DNA from: Hyalangium ruber
GTDB lineage: Bacteria; Myxococcota; Myxococcia; Myxococcales; Myxococcaceae
Assembly (NCBI RefSeq): GCF_034259325.1
Contig: NZ_JAXIVS010000007.1
Coordinates: forward strand, 496,001-560,000
DNA: 64,000 bases
Reading direction: 5' to 3'
Below are positions 49,463 to 58,017 of the stretch, piece after piece. Within the stretch, counting starts at the first letter, position 1. Each line of letters opens with the position of its first letter. The notes under the pieces are model-generated. The model saw only the letters and a program-made list of their open reading frames with translations, did no database searches and was not told where the DNA came from. The position numbers were made by a program, and so were the translations under genes.

Positions 49463-50287
49463 ATGCAGAACCTGCGCGACAAATTCCTGAAAGCAGGCCT
49501 CGTATCCGAGGATCAGGCCAAAAAGGCAGAGACGAGCGCTCCGGCCCCCCGCCGCTCGCCCTCTCCCCAATCGCAGCGTACCGAGGGCGGTGCGCCCCAG
49601 CGGGACGAGCGTCCCCCGCGTCGGGATGACCGTCCCCCGCGCCGGGATGACCGCCCGCCGCGTCGGGATGACCGCCCGCAGGCCCGGGATGACCGAGGCC
49701 CTCGGAGGGACGGAGGTCGCCCGCCGCACGGCCGACCGGCTCCTGCCGCCGCGGCCGCGGAGCGCCCGATTCCCAAGCTTCCGCCGATGCCGGGCTCGAA
49801 GGAGTACCAGCGCATCGAGTCGAAGAAGCAGGTGGAGTTGGACCGGGCGCTGCGCGAGCTGGTGCTCGGCGGCCAGGTGCCTACCGAGCCGGGAGAGACG
49901 GCGTTCTACTTCATGACGCGCAAGGGCAAGCTGCGCCGGTTGGAGCTAAGCCCGAACCAGGCGAAGCAGCTGGAAGACGGCGTCCTGGGCGTGGTGGAGA
50001 GACCGGAGCCGGCGCAGATCGAGCACTCGCTGGTGCCGGCGGCGACGGCGGAGCAGATGTTCGCGCTCTCGAAGAAGGCGGTGCGCTTCCTCAACCGCAA
50101 GGAGAGCCCCATCGGCTTCATGAGCGATGACGACGTGAAGGCCCAGCAAGAGGCGGAAGCCTCGGGCACGGCGCCGGAGATCGCGGACGAGCCCAAGACC
50201 GATGAGCCCGCTACCGAGGCCGAGGCCGCCGTACCGACCGAGGGCGGCACGCCCGAGGCTGGAAGCTCCGAGCCCCAGGCGCAGTAG
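49463..50287 (+). CDS. DUF2058 family protein with Arg/Asp repeat linker
   Basis: 274 residues. It starts M-Q-N-L-R-D-K-F-L-K-A-G-L-V, the usual opening of DUF2058 (YaiL-like) proteins. It then carries a disordered Arg/Asp/Pro region with five 21-bp repeat units (residues about 47-81). The main domain (about 105-215) has I-E-S-K-K-Q-V-E-L-D-R-A-L and F-Y-F-M-T-R-K-G-K-L-R-R-L. The C-terminal 60 residues are acidic. DUF2058 proteins are probable nucleic-acid-associated factors of unknown function. The charge split (basic middle, acidic tail) is marked. Confidence 0.8.
   Translation: MQNLRDKFLKAGLVSEDQAKKAETSAPAPRRSPSPQSQRTEGGAPQRDERPPRRDDRPPRRDDRPPRRDDRPQARDDRGPRRDGGRPPHGRPAPAAAAAERPIPKLPPMPGSKEYQRIESKKQVELDRALRELVLGGQVPTEPGETAFYFMTRKGKLRRLELSPNQAKQLEDGVLGVVERPEPAQIEHSLVPAATAEQMFALSKKAVRFLNRKESPIGFMSDDDVKAQQEAEASGTAPEIADEPKTDEPATEAEAAVPTEGGTPEAGSSEPQAQ
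49601..49705 (+). repeat. Five 21-bp tandem repeats
   Basis: Units of 21 bp starting CGGGA(T/C)GA(C/G)CG run from 49601 to 49705 and encode R-D-[DE]-R-P-P-R and variants. The last two units diverge at their ends. Replication slippage here would change linker length without shifting the frame. Confidence 0.85.
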
Positions 50288-50362
50288 CTTCTCTGAAAGG
50301 CGCCGCGCCCTCTGCCATGCAGAGGGCGCACGCCCCTGCCCCCGTCAGGTAGCGTGCGTGCC

Positions 50363-50716
50363 ATGGGGCTCTACGCGACGGTAACCGCCGAAGTGACGTG
50401 TCCACGCTGCGGCGCAGCATCGCCCGGCGAGTGGCAGTTCCACTTCGGGGGCGTCGGCGACCTTCCTATCTATCGCGTGGGAGACCTCATCCGCTGGGAT
50501 GAAATCCAGCGGAGCAATCAATGCTTCGGCTCTCCCGACATGGCTGCGGTCGTGGCGATCGGCTACCTCGCGGACGATATGTGGTGCGCCAGCTGCAAGC
50601 ATCCCCACGCACTGGTCAACGTGCTGATTCGGGCCGGTCGCATTGAGCAGGTCACCTTCCGCTCGTTCGAGCCCTGGGTGCCAGAAACGCTCATCGTCGG
50701 CCCTGCGCTCAGTTGA
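50363..50716 (+). CDS. Small zinc-ribbon-like hypothetical protein
   Basis: 117 residues. Two Cys pairs (C-P-R-C at 13-16, C-A-S-C later) could hold one zinc ion. Between them is W-Q-F-H-F-G-G-V-G-D-L-P-I-Y-R-V-G-D, which looks like a small beta sheet. No known domain is recognised. The ribosome site is weak. The last 8 bp overlap the 3' end of gcdH in convergent orientation. It is 75 bp downstream of the DUF2058 gene on the same strand. Confidence 0.6.
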   Translation: MGLYATVTAEVTCPRCGAASPGEWQFHFGGVGDLPIYRVGDLIRWDEIQRSNQCFGSPDMAAVVAIGYLADDMWCASCKHPHALVNVLIRAGRIEQVTFRSFEPWVPETLIVGPALS

Positions 50717-51890
50717 ACGCGTCGATGCCGGTGATGGCCTTGCCCAACACCAGCGTATGTACCTCGTGGGTGCCCTCGTACGTGAACACGCTCTCCAGGT
50801 TGAGCATGTGCCGCACTGGCGGGTACGCGTCCGTGATTCCGTTCGCGCCGTAGATGCTCCGGGCCACCCGCGCGATGTCCAACGCGGCCTTCACGTTGTT
50901 GCGCTTGGCCAAGCTCACCATCACCGGCGTCACCTTCCCCTCGTCCTTCAACCGCATCAGCCGCAAGCCCAGGAGCTGTGCTTTGACGATCTCCTGGAGC
51001 ATGTCCGCCAGCTTCTCCTGCGTGAGCTGGTAGCCCGCCACCGGCTTGCCGCCAAACTGCGCGCGCGACATCGAGTACTCCCGCGCTCCCTCGAAGCAGG
51101 CGATGGCCGCTCCTGTCACCGCGAAGGCGATGCCCAGCCGCGCGTTGTTCAGGCACGACAGCGGCCCCTTGAGCCCCATCACCTTCGGCAGCACGTTGCG
51201 CTCCGGCACCCGCACGTCCTGGAAGGACAGCTCGCTCGTCACCGAGGCCCTCAGGGAAAACTTGCCTGGGATTTCCTTCGCGCTGAAACCCGGCATGCCC
51301 TTCTCCACCAGGAAGCCTCGCACCGACTCGGCGCCCCCCTCCTCCGTCTTCGCCCACACCACCGCCACGTCCGCGATGGCGCCGTTCGTAATCCACGCCT
51401 TCGTGCCGTTGAGCACCCAGCTGTCGCCGTCCTTGCGCGCCCGCGTGCGCATGCCTCCCGGGTTGGAGCCGAAATCCGGCTCCGTCAGGCCGAAGCACCC
51501 GATGATGTGGCCCCGCGCCATGCCCGGCAGGAAGCGCTCCTTCTGCTCCTCACTGCCGTAGGCGTGGATGGGGAACATGCACAGCGAGCCCTGCACCGAC
51601 GCGAACGAGCGCAGCCCCGAGTCCCCGCGCTCCAGTTCCTGCAGGATGAGGCCATAGCTCACGGTGTTCATCCCCGCGCAGCCGTAGCCCTGCAGGTTCG
51701 CGCCCAGCACGCCCAGCTCCGCTAGCCCGGGGATGAGGTGCGCGGGGAACGTGCCGTCTCGGAAATGCTGGCCGATGATGGGCAACACCTCCTTGTCCAC
51801 GAAGCGCGCCACCGTGTCGCGCGCGGCCTTCTCCTCGTCCGTCAGCAGATCCTCGATGAGGAGCAGATCAGTCACTTCCGCGCGGGGCAT
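50709..51890 (-). CDS. gcdH: Glutaryl-CoA dehydrogenase-type acyl-CoA dehydrogenase
   Basis: 393 residues. FAD and substrate motifs include G-C-F-G-L-T-E-P-D-F-G-S-N, W-I-T-N-G and the catalytic-base region T-Y-E-G-T-H-E-V-H-T-L-V-L-G-K-A-I-T-G, characteristic of glutaryl-CoA dehydrogenase. It would oxidise and decarboxylate glutaryl-CoA to crotonyl-CoA in lysine/tryptophan breakdown. The length is typical. It is divergent from the SDR gene (80 bp between start codons), so a short shared regulatory region is likely. A related acyl-CoA dehydrogenase specificity cannot be excluded. Confidence 0.9.
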   Translation of the reverse strand: MPRAEVTDLLLIEDLLTDEEKAARDTVARFVDKEVLPIIGQHFRDGTFPAHLIPGLAELGVLGANLQGYGCAGMNTVSYGLILQELERGDSGLRSFASVQGSLCMFPIHAYGSEEQKERFLPGMARGHIIGCFGLTEPDFGSNPGGMRTRARKDGDSWVLNGTKAWITNGAIADVAVVWAKTEEGGAESVRGFLVEKGMPGFSAKEIPGKFSLRASVTSELSFQDVRVPERNVLPKVMGLKGPLSCLNNARLGIAFAVTGAAIACFEGAREYSMSRAQFGGKPVAGYQLTQEKLADMLQEIVKAQLLGLRLMRLKDEGKVTPVMVSLAKRNNVKAALDIARVARSIYGANGITDAYPPVRHMLNLESVFTYEGTHEVHTLVLGKAITGIDAFN

Positions 51891-51970
51891 GGCTCTTCCT
51901 CGGAGCTGGGAGGTGCGCGGCTTGTAACCCTCGCTCCCGGGGCCGTCAAACCCCGCTATCTTCTGGCGCC

Positions 51971-52732
51971 ATGACGACTCCCAGGAAGACGGCGGTGGTG
52001 ACCGGGGCCAGCCGCGGCATTGGCCGCGCGGTGGCGCTGGCCTTCATTCGAGAGGGCTATGACGTATGGGCCCTGGCCCGCTCGGCGGAGGCCCTGGACG
52101 GGCTGCGCAAGGAAGCCGGCGAGGCCCTGCGCCCACTCGCCGTGGACGTGGCCGACGAGGCAGCGGTGCTCACCGCCTGCCGCACGGTGCTCCAAGCTGG
52201 CACGCCGCAGGTGCTGGTGAACAACGCCGGCATCAGCCTCTCCGCACCGCTCACGAAGACCCGCACCGAGGACCTGCAGCGCGTGCTGGCGGTGAACGTG
52301 ACGGCGCCCTTCATCTTCTGCCGCGAGCTCGTCCCCGCCATGGCGGCGGCGGGCGGCGGGCGCGTCATCAACATCGGCTCCATCACGGCGACGCGTGGGG
52401 CCCGCTACACCTCCGCCTACTGCGCCTCGAAGCACGCACTGCTGGGCATGACGCGGGCGCTGGCCATCGAGTACGCACGCAAGGCCGTGACGGTGAACCA
52501 GATCAACCCAGGCTGGGTCGAGACGGACATGTTCAGCTCGGCCGTAGGCGCCGTCACGCAGGCCACCGGCCGCTCCGCGGGCCAGGCCCGCGAGGCCCTC
52601 GCCTCCATGAACGCCATGGGCCGCATCATCCAGCCCGAGGAGGTGGCCGCCATGTGTCTCTTCCTCGCCTCGGATGCCGCGGCGAGCATCACCGGCGCCG
52701 CCTACGCCATCGACGGCGGCGAGCCCGGATAG
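51971..52732 (+). CDS. Short-chain dehydrogenase/reductase
   Basis: 253 residues, classical SDR. The cofactor motif is T11-G-A-S-R-G-I-G. N84-N-A-G is present, and the catalytic residues are Ser137, Tyr150 and Lys154 (Y-C-A-S-K). The late P-G-W-V-E-T-D-M stretch and C-terminal A-Y-A-I-D-G-G match 3-oxoacyl-ACP reductase-like members. Arg after the glycine motif suggests NADPH use. Beside gcdH it may take part in acyl-CoA metabolism, but that is only a guess from position. Confidence 0.9.
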   Translation: MTTPRKTAVVTGASRGIGRAVALAFIREGYDVWALARSAEALDGLRKEAGEALRPLAVDVADEAAVLTACRTVLQAGTPQVLVNNAGISLSAPLTKTRTEDLQRVLAVNVTAPFIFCRELVPAMAAAGGGRVINIGSITATRGARYTSAYCASKHALLGMTRALAIEYARKAVTVNQINPGWVETDMFSSAVGAVTQATGRSAGQAREALASMNAMGRIIQPEEVAAMCLFLASDAAASITGAAYAIDGGEPG

Positions 52733-52833
52733 AGCCTGCCCGCACGCCACGGACGCCAGCGCTACGACCGCCGTACGTTGTCTCGGACAGTGGCGGTGCC
52801 CAGCCTCCCCCATCTGCTTTCCGGGAGGTACAC

Positions 52834-53256
52834 GTGAGGTGGTCGTGGCGTGTGGTGGTGGCGGCGTGCGCCCTCGGGGGCTGTATGCCAGAGAACGAGT
52901 CTCCTGATTCCCTGACACTCCCTGGCGCCAACGCGCCCGCACCGACGGGCCGCCTCGAGGTGGAGCCCGGCGCGGTGACCTTTCCCCGTGCCGTCGTCGG
53001 TCAGGTGGCCGTGGCGACCCTCCGCGTACACAACGGGGGAGACACCCTCTCGCGGGTGGCGCTCACCATCCCCTCGCCCTTCACCGTGAGCGTCGCGGAG
53101 ATGAACCTCCCTCCCGACGCGGAGCACACCGTGGAGCTGCGCCTGCAGCCCACCACTCCCGGCCTCACCGGCGCCGTGCTCACGGTGAAGGCGGATGCGC
53201 GGACGATGGAGCTTCCCGTCATGGCCCAGGTAGCGCCCGCTCCCACCGGTCCGTGA
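52834..53256 (+). CDS. Small lipoprotein with an Ig-like (ASH/HYDIN type) domain
   Basis: 140 residues from the GTG at 52834, with GGGAGG 7 bp upstream. A short signal peptide ends A-L-G-G-C (Cys about 17). A disordered spacer follows, then a single beta-sandwich: V-T-F-P-R-A-V-V-G-Q-V-A-V-A-T-L-R-V-H-N-G-G. This is the ASH/choice-of-anchor type often present in myxobacterial surface proteins. The domain is stand-alone here rather than in a longer array. It precedes the small cytochrome gene by 127 bp, on the same strand. Confidence 0.75.
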   Translation: MRWSWRVVVAACALGGCMPENESPDSLTLPGANAPAPTGRLEVEPGAVTFPRAVVGQVAVATLRVHNGGDTLSRVALTIPSPFTVSVAEMNLPPDAEHTVELRLQPTTPGLTGAVLTVKADARTMELPVMAQVAPAPTGP

Positions 53257-53383
53257 GGAGTAGGACATCATCACTCCCGGGCCGCCATGCCCGGGGCGAG
53301 CGCTATTGCCGCTCCCAGCGGGTTCTGTCACCCTTCCAGCCCTCCCACGTCTCGCGGATTCGCGACACCGACAGGCTGCCTTG

Positions 53384-53806
53384 ATGAAGCTCTACGCCCT
53401 CATCCTGGTCCCCACGACCCTGGCGCTCGCGGGGCACGCTTCTCCCCCGTCCACCACCAACGCCCCCGCTGCCTCGGACATGGCGCGCTTCATGGAGAAG
53501 GACCTCAACCCGGCCTTCACCGACGTGAGCTACCAGCTCTTCCATGCGCGCAAGCCGGGCGATGAGCCGAGCCCCGAGTTGCTCGCCGCGTTCGAGCGGC
53601 TGACCGCGAAGTCCGCCCAGCTGGCGCGCTCCCCTCTGGGCCAGGGCGAGAAGGGCGCCTCGTTCCGCATCCACGCCGTGCAGCTGCAGATCGCCGTGCG
53701 CGGCCTGTCCGAGGCCAGCCTCTCCCAGGACGAAGCGCAGATCGGCATGTGGCTGACCCACGTCTCCTCCGTCTGCAACTCGTGCCACGCCGAATACCGT
53801 GAATGA
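53384..53806 (+). CDS. Small periplasmic c-type cytochrome (C-terminal haem site)
   Basis: 140 residues from the ATG at 53384. A signal peptide (about 1-19) precedes a helical protein with a single haem motif C131-N-S-C134-H135 only five residues from the end. That placement matches cytochrome c'-like four-helix bundles, which use a C-terminal CxxCH. The sixth-ligand position is not obvious, so the haem may be five-coordinate. It ends 10 bp before the ATG of the cupredoxin gene, so the two are coupled and probably act together in electron transfer or NO/O2 chemistry. Confidence 0.75.
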   Translation: MKLYALILVPTTLALAGHASPPSTTNAPAASDMARFMEKDLNPAFTDVSYQLFHARKPGDEPSPELLAAFERLTAKSAQLARSPLGQGEKGASFRIHAVQLQIAVRGLSEASLSQDEAQIGMWLTHVSSVCNSCHAEYRE

Positions 53807-53816
53807 GGTGCCCCTC

Positions 53817-54386
53817 ATGAGACTCGCCGTCGCCGCCGTTGCCTGTGTCCTCGGGCTTCCCGCTGCCGCGGGGACCGTGAAGGGCAAGCTCCCCGTCGCC
53901 GATGCCCAGGAGGCAGAACGCACCGTCATCTACATCGAGGAGGTGCCCGACAGCAGCTTCACCCCTCCCGCGGCCACCCCGGTGAAGCTGTCCCAGCGCG
54001 GCGCCCGCTTCGCGCCCGCTGTGCTGCCGGTGCTCAAGAACACCACCGTGGACCTCACCAATGACGACTGGGTCACCCACAACGTCTTCTCCAAGTCCAA
54101 GGTGAAGGCGTTCGACCTGGGGCTCTACGGCAAGGAGCAAGCCAAGGTGGTGAAGTTCGAGCAGACCGGCGCCGTGGAGGTCTTCTGCTCCATCCACCCG
54201 CGCATGAATGGCGTCATCCTCGTGCTGCAAAACCCCTTCTTCACCAAGCCCGAGGCCGACGGCAGCTTCACGCTGCAAAACGTGCCCGCCGGGGACTGGA
54301 AGGTGCGGGTGTACCGCCCCGGCCTCGACAAGGCCCCCACTCCCGTCAAGGTGCCCGCCAAGGGCAACGTCCAGATCGACCTCTGA
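53817..54386 (+). CDS. Cupredoxin-like periplasmic copper protein
   Basis: 189 residues from the ATG at 53817, with GAGGTG upstream; a GTG at 53799 would overlap the cytochrome gene. After a signal peptide (about 1-18) the blue-copper ligand set is H88 (in V-T-H-N-V-F-S), C124, H127 and M130 (in F-C-S-I-H-P-R-M). The C-terminal ~50 residues add a carboxypeptidase-regulatory-like strand set (G-S-F-T-L-Q-N-V-P-A-G). It likely shuttles electrons in the periplasm with the small cytochrome encoded just upstream. Confidence 0.8.
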   Translation: MRLAVAAVACVLGLPAAAGTVKGKLPVADAQEAERTVIYIEEVPDSSFTPPAATPVKLSQRGARFAPAVLPVLKNTTVDLTNDDWVTHNVFSKSKVKAFDLGLYGKEQAKVVKFEQTGAVEVFCSIHPRMNGVILVLQNPFFTKPEADGSFTLQNVPAGDWKVRVYRPGLDKAPTPVKVPAKGNVQIDL

Positions 54387-54465
54387 CGCGCCGACGGTTC
54401 CTGTCCCTGCGACGGCGGTCGTGAAGAATCTTCCAGGAGCAAGCCTCGACGGGGCGATCGTGCGT

Positions 54466-54879
54466 ATGCGCTTTAGCGGGCTCGCACAGGCGATTCAGTC
54501 TCACTTCAGTGAGACGAAGTCCTTCGTAAATCACACCGATGTTGGGGCGATTCTCGGGTCCGACCTGAAGCCGAAGACCTATGAACTCGGCGAGTGGAAC
54601 CACTTCAACCCTGACTTCGTGTACCGCTACCGTCCTGTGAAGCCGTCAGTCTCCACCCGCGTCCTAGCCCAAGCGCTGGCCTCGATGACATGCCGCGTGG
54701 ACGAGTGGGCAAAGCGAAGCGGCTACAGCGAGGACTCCCTGGCCGCAGCCGAGTTCGTGCAACTCATCCTCCAGTGCCCATCTCAAAAACTCGCCTCCCC
54801 GTACCTCGCTGCTATAGCTGGCGGTGCTTCCCGAGCCTCTTCTTTCGCAGGTCGCGAGTCATGCCAGCCGACAATGTGA
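54466..54879 (+). CDS. Hypothetical ORF in a lower-GC segment
   Basis: 137 residues from an ATG at 54466; GTG starts at 54421 and 54460 are possible. No ribosome site is convincing. The DNA is clearly less GC-rich than its surroundings and codon third positions are less biased, so it may be a recent arrival or a gene remnant. The protein has E-L-G-E-W-N-H-F-N-P-D-F-V-Y-R-Y-R and a helical second half, with no family I recognise. Its last 19 bp overlap the start of the next gene. If it is not a gene, 54387-54860 is an intergenic stretch holding nothing else I can name. Confidence 0.4.
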   Translation: MRFSGLAQAIQSHFSETKSFVNHTDVGAILGSDLKPKTYELGEWNHFNPDFVYRYRPVKPSVSTRVLAQALASMTCRVDEWAKRSGYSEDSLAAAEFVQLILQCPSQKLASPYLAAIAGGASRASSFAGRESCQPTM

Positions 54880-55883
54880 CTTTCACCGCGATGGGCGCGC
54901 GCAACTTCCTGATGAACTACCCCCTCGTGCGGCTCGGCGCTGGAACGAGCGCTCCGCCGGTGCTGGGGGCCCTGCCCCCTCCTCCCCGCAACAAGGGCAA
55001 TGCGGCTCAGGGGCAGGGGTCGGTCTCGGGGCAGCGCCGCGTGCTCTACGGCACCTTGCAGCATGACACCACCAACCCGGGGCAGCTCACAGCCACCGCC
55101 AACGGCCAGCCCGCGGCGCTGCTGATCGGCAGCGCGCCCACCACCCTCCCGCTGTTTCACCTGCCCTACAACAACAACGAGAACCACCGCATCACGCTGC
55201 TGGACAAGCAGGGCGTGGGCAACGTCCGGTTCTTCATCACCGAGCTGGTGGATGGGTGCTCCGTCTACGTCGAGGGCACGCCTCACCTGCCGACCGTCTA
55301 CCACATCAACGCGATCTCCAGCCGGGTCAATCACTTTCCCAAGGGTGTCTCCGAAGATCAGAAGGTCTTCTTCAACTTCCAGCTCAAGTCCCTCGTGATG
55401 GACAATCGGTTCAAGACGGACGCCGCCAAGCCCAAGACGGTGGCCAACAACGATCCCACCCTGATTCCGGCACGCAAGGTCGAGAACCAGGACTACATGC
55501 TGGAGACGAAGACTCAGCGCGACGCGTTCGAGCAGACCCTGCCGGCGCTCAAAACCGCCAACCGTGCGCCCACGCACGTGCATGGCCAGAGCGTCGACTT
55601 CATGGAGGTGCGGAGCACGCAGGGGACTGTCTTCGGGCTCCGCACCCCTGGGGGCATCTGGCGCTTCTACGTGCAGCAGCGCGTGCTCGTCGAATACTTC
55701 CACCGGCTCTACGCCGCCCCGGCCACCCCCCTGCAGGCCAAGGTCTGGCAGGGGCTGAGGAAGGTTCAGCCTCAGGGCCCCTCCGCGCCCGTCATCACCC
55801 CCGTGTCCCTGGGCATGCAGTGGCTCATTCGCGGAGTGCCCGAGTTCTGGCCCGGCACCACGGTGGGCCGGCAAGTGGCCTGA
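54861..55883 (+). CDS. Hypothetical protein with CNF/BLF1-like Cys-His pattern
   Basis: 340 residues from the ATG at 54861. There is no signal peptide. Residues about 105-165 form a beta-rich stretch with V-D-G-C133-S-V-Y and V-Y-H148-I-N-A. The Cys-His spacing of 15 equals that of CNF1 (C866-H881), and the 'GC...H' context resembles the L-S-G-C motif of CNF1 and BLF1 glutamine deamidases. The C-terminal third, with W-R-F-Y-V-Q-Q-R-V-L-V-E-Y-F-H-R, is unfamiliar. The deamidase idea is inference from a short pattern. It follows the lower-GC ORF and converges on the chemoreceptor gene. Confidence 0.6.
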   Translation: MPADNVTFTAMGARNFLMNYPLVRLGAGTSAPPVLGALPPPPRNKGNAAQGQGSVSGQRRVLYGTLQHDTTNPGQLTATANGQPAALLIGSAPTTLPLFHLPYNNNENHRITLLDKQGVGNVRFFITELVDGCSVYVEGTPHLPTVYHINAISSRVNHFPKGVSEDQKVFFNFQLKSLVMDNRFKTDAAKPKTVANNDPTLIPARKVENQDYMLETKTQRDAFEQTLPALKTANRAPTHVHGQSVDFMEVRSTQGTVFGLRTPGGIWRFYVQQRVLVEYFHRLYAAPATPLQAKVWQGLRKVQPQGPSAPVITPVSLGMQWLIRGVPEFWPGTTVGRQVA

Positions 55884-56013
55884 GCAGCACCAATACCCGC
55901 CGCATGCCTCCACAGCCTGAGCAGGCGAAGACGTCAAACGCAAACGTCCTGCGCAGCAGCACGGCCCAATCCAAGCGCGGCGGACGCTCCTTCCTCGGCT
56001 CCTCCACCGGCGC

Positions 56014-57846
56014 CTACAGCTTGTAGCGGCGCACGATGGCGCTCACCTCGCGCGAGGCCGTCGAGAGCCGATCCGCCGCCTCCTCCGTGCCCGCAAGGCG
56101 CGAGGCCGTCTCCTGCGAGAACGAGGACAGCTCGCTCAACGCGATGAAGAGCTGGGCAATGCCCGCATCCTGCTGGCTCGCAGTGTCGGCGATCTCCCGC
56201 ACCGCGAGCCGATGGTCGTGGACGATGGCCGCCAGCGCCCGCAGGCTCTCGCCCGTGGCGCGCACCTGCGCCAGCCCTCCCTCCACCTCGCGCACCCCGC
56301 TCTCGCTCGTGCCCACCGTGGCGGAGATGGCCCGGGCGATGTCCGAGAGGATCTCCTGCACCCGCCGCGTGGCGCTCGCCGACTTGTCCGCCAGGGTGCG
56401 GATCTCCCGCGCCACCACCGCGAAGCCCTGGCCGTGCTCGCCGCTGCGCGCCGCCTCGATGGCCGCGTTGAGCGCCAGCATGTTCGACTGGTCCGCCAGG
56501 TCCTTCACCGTCTGCGTAATCCCGCCGATCTGCTTGGTCTGCAGCTCCAGCTCCTGGCTGGTGCTGGCGATCTGATCCACGTGGTTGCGGATGTACGCCA
56601 GCCCTCCCAGGCTTCCCTCCAGGGCGATTTCCCCGGCGCGGCCCAGGGCATCGGCGCGCTCGGCGCCCTTGAGCACCGCCTTGGCCCGCTGGGCAGCCAG
56701 CTGCGAGGCGCGCTGGAGCTGCTCCGCTGTCACCCGCGTCTCGTAGAGCGCCGCCGCCTGGCGCGCGGCGTCCCGGTTCTGCGCCACCGCCTCCGAAGAC
56801 AGCTGGCTGGCGGCCGACTCGAGCTGCTCAGAGGCGGTCCGCAGCGCCAGCAGCACGTCCCTCAGCCGCCCCATCATCTGCCCGAAGGAGCTGGCCAGCT
56901 CTCCAATCTCATCGCGCGAGCGCACCTGGAGCGTGCCCCGGAAGTCCCCCTCGGCCACCACGCGCGCCGCGGCAGCGGTGAGCTGGCGCAGCGGCCCCGT
57001 CACCCGCCTCGCCAGCAAGAAGGCCACACTCCCCGCGCCGATCGCGCCCGCCAGCCCCAACCCCAACAGGGCCAGCAGCGTCACCTGGAAGCGGGCGAAC
57101 TCCGCCTCCCCGCTGCGCACGAGCACCAGCCGCAGGTCCTCGCCCATCTCCACCCGCGCCGCGAGGTTGCGCGTGCCCTTCATATAAAGGAAGCGGCCCG
57201 GCTCCCCCGTGGAGGGCAGCGCCGCGAGCACGTTCTCGATGGCCACCGAAGTCAAGCTGCTGGCGCTCACGTTCCCCTTCACCATCAGCACCGTCTCCGC
57301 GCCGCTCTGCTCCCGAAGTCGCCGCAGCAGCCCCTCTCCCAGGCGGATGCCCATGGCCAGGTGGCCCACCACGCGCCCGTTCGCCTCCACCGGACGCACC
57401 AGGCTCCAGTACGGCACCTCCTCCACCATGAGCAGATCGGCGTGCTCCGCCCCTAGCAGGGCGGACAGCTCCCGGGGCAGCGGGCCGGTGAGGCTGCCCG
57501 CGCGCACCTTCCCCTCCGGATCCAGGAGCAGGAAGAGGTCCACCCCCATCAGCGAGCGCTGCTCGTCCGCGATGCCCTGGAGCGTCTCCCTGTCCACGCT
57601 GTCGCTGGTGAGCACCGCGTGCAGCACCGAGCCTCCCACCGCGCCCCGCGCCGCCGCCGAGAGCACCCGCCCCTCCTGCACCAGCAGGCTGCGCCACCCG
57701 GCGATGTCCTGCTCCAGGCTGCGAACGAGCCCCTCTTCGAAGCTGGTCCTCAGCGACATGGCGACGAGCGCCACACTGCCAAACGTCAGCACGAGCACGA
57801 CGAGCAGGAAGGCGGCTGTCACCCGGGCGGCGAGGCTGAGTTTCAT
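56014..57846 (-). CDS. Methyl-accepting chemotaxis protein
   Basis: 610 residues from the ATG at 57846. Two membrane helices (about 7-30 and 255-279) bracket a periplasmic sensor domain of about 225 residues with a Cache-like feel. A HAMP linker (about 280-335) and a long signalling coiled coil follow, with the conserved hairpin [18 protein letters not shown]. The C-terminal pentapeptide for CheR docking is absent. It is not beside other che genes, so it may report to an unlinked myxobacterial Che system. It is divergent from the HEAT-like gene across 171 bp. Confidence 0.92.
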   Translation of the reverse strand: MKLSLAARVTAAFLLVVLVLTFGSVALVAMSLRTSFEEGLVRSLEQDIAGWRSLLVQEGRVLSAAARGAVGGSVLHAVLTSDSVDRETLQGIADEQRSLMGVDLFLLLDPEGKVRAGSLTGPLPRELSALLGAEHADLLMVEEVPYWSLVRPVEANGRVVGHLAMGIRLGEGLLRRLREQSGAETVLMVKGNVSASSLTSVAIENVLAALPSTGEPGRFLYMKGTRNLAARVEMGEDLRLVLVRSGEAEFARFQVTLLALLGLGLAGAIGAGSVAFLLARRVTGPLRQLTAAAARVVAEGDFRGTLQVRSRDEIGELASSFGQMMGRLRDVLLALRTASEQLESAASQLSSEAVAQNRDAARQAAALYETRVTAEQLQRASQLAAQRAKAVLKGAERADALGRAGEIALEGSLGGLAYIRNHVDQIASTSQELELQTKQIGGITQTVKDLADQSNMLALNAAIEAARSGEHGQGFAVVAREIRTLADKSASATRRVQEILSDIARAISATVGTSESGVREVEGGLAQVRATGESLRALAAIVHDHRLAVREIADTASQQDAGIAQLFIALSELSSFSQETASRLAGTEEAADRLSTASREVSAIVRRYKL

Positions 57847-57944
57847 GAGGGATGGATGAACTGAGAGGGCCGTGACCAAAAACGAGCGTAACCTGAAAGC
57901 GTTGGGCGGTGATAAGCGGACCTGCTGCCCGGCACCCCGGTCCT

Positions 57945-57966
57945 CTAGCAAGTGTTTGCCTGCTAG
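57945..57966. promoter_or_regulatory. Candidate operator palindrome upstream of the toxin operon
   Basis: CTAGCA (57945-57950) and TGCTAG (57961-57966) are perfect inverted arms around a 10-bp centre. A second nested inverted pair, GCAA-GTGT-TTGC, lies inside. It sits in the divergent region between the chemoreceptor and the HEAT-like gene, where a repressor could control either. No matching promoter elements are certain. Confidence 0.35.
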
Positions 57967-58017
57967 CGCGGTCAACGAGGCGGCTGGTCTAGGCTCCCGG
58001 TCCCTCCTGGAGGTCGC

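Noticed and set aside
55256-56026. A second plus-strand frame overlapping the deamidase candidate
   Set aside because: Its composition (Arg/Gln/Ala/His) is that of a shifted frame and it runs into the convergent chemoreceptor gene.
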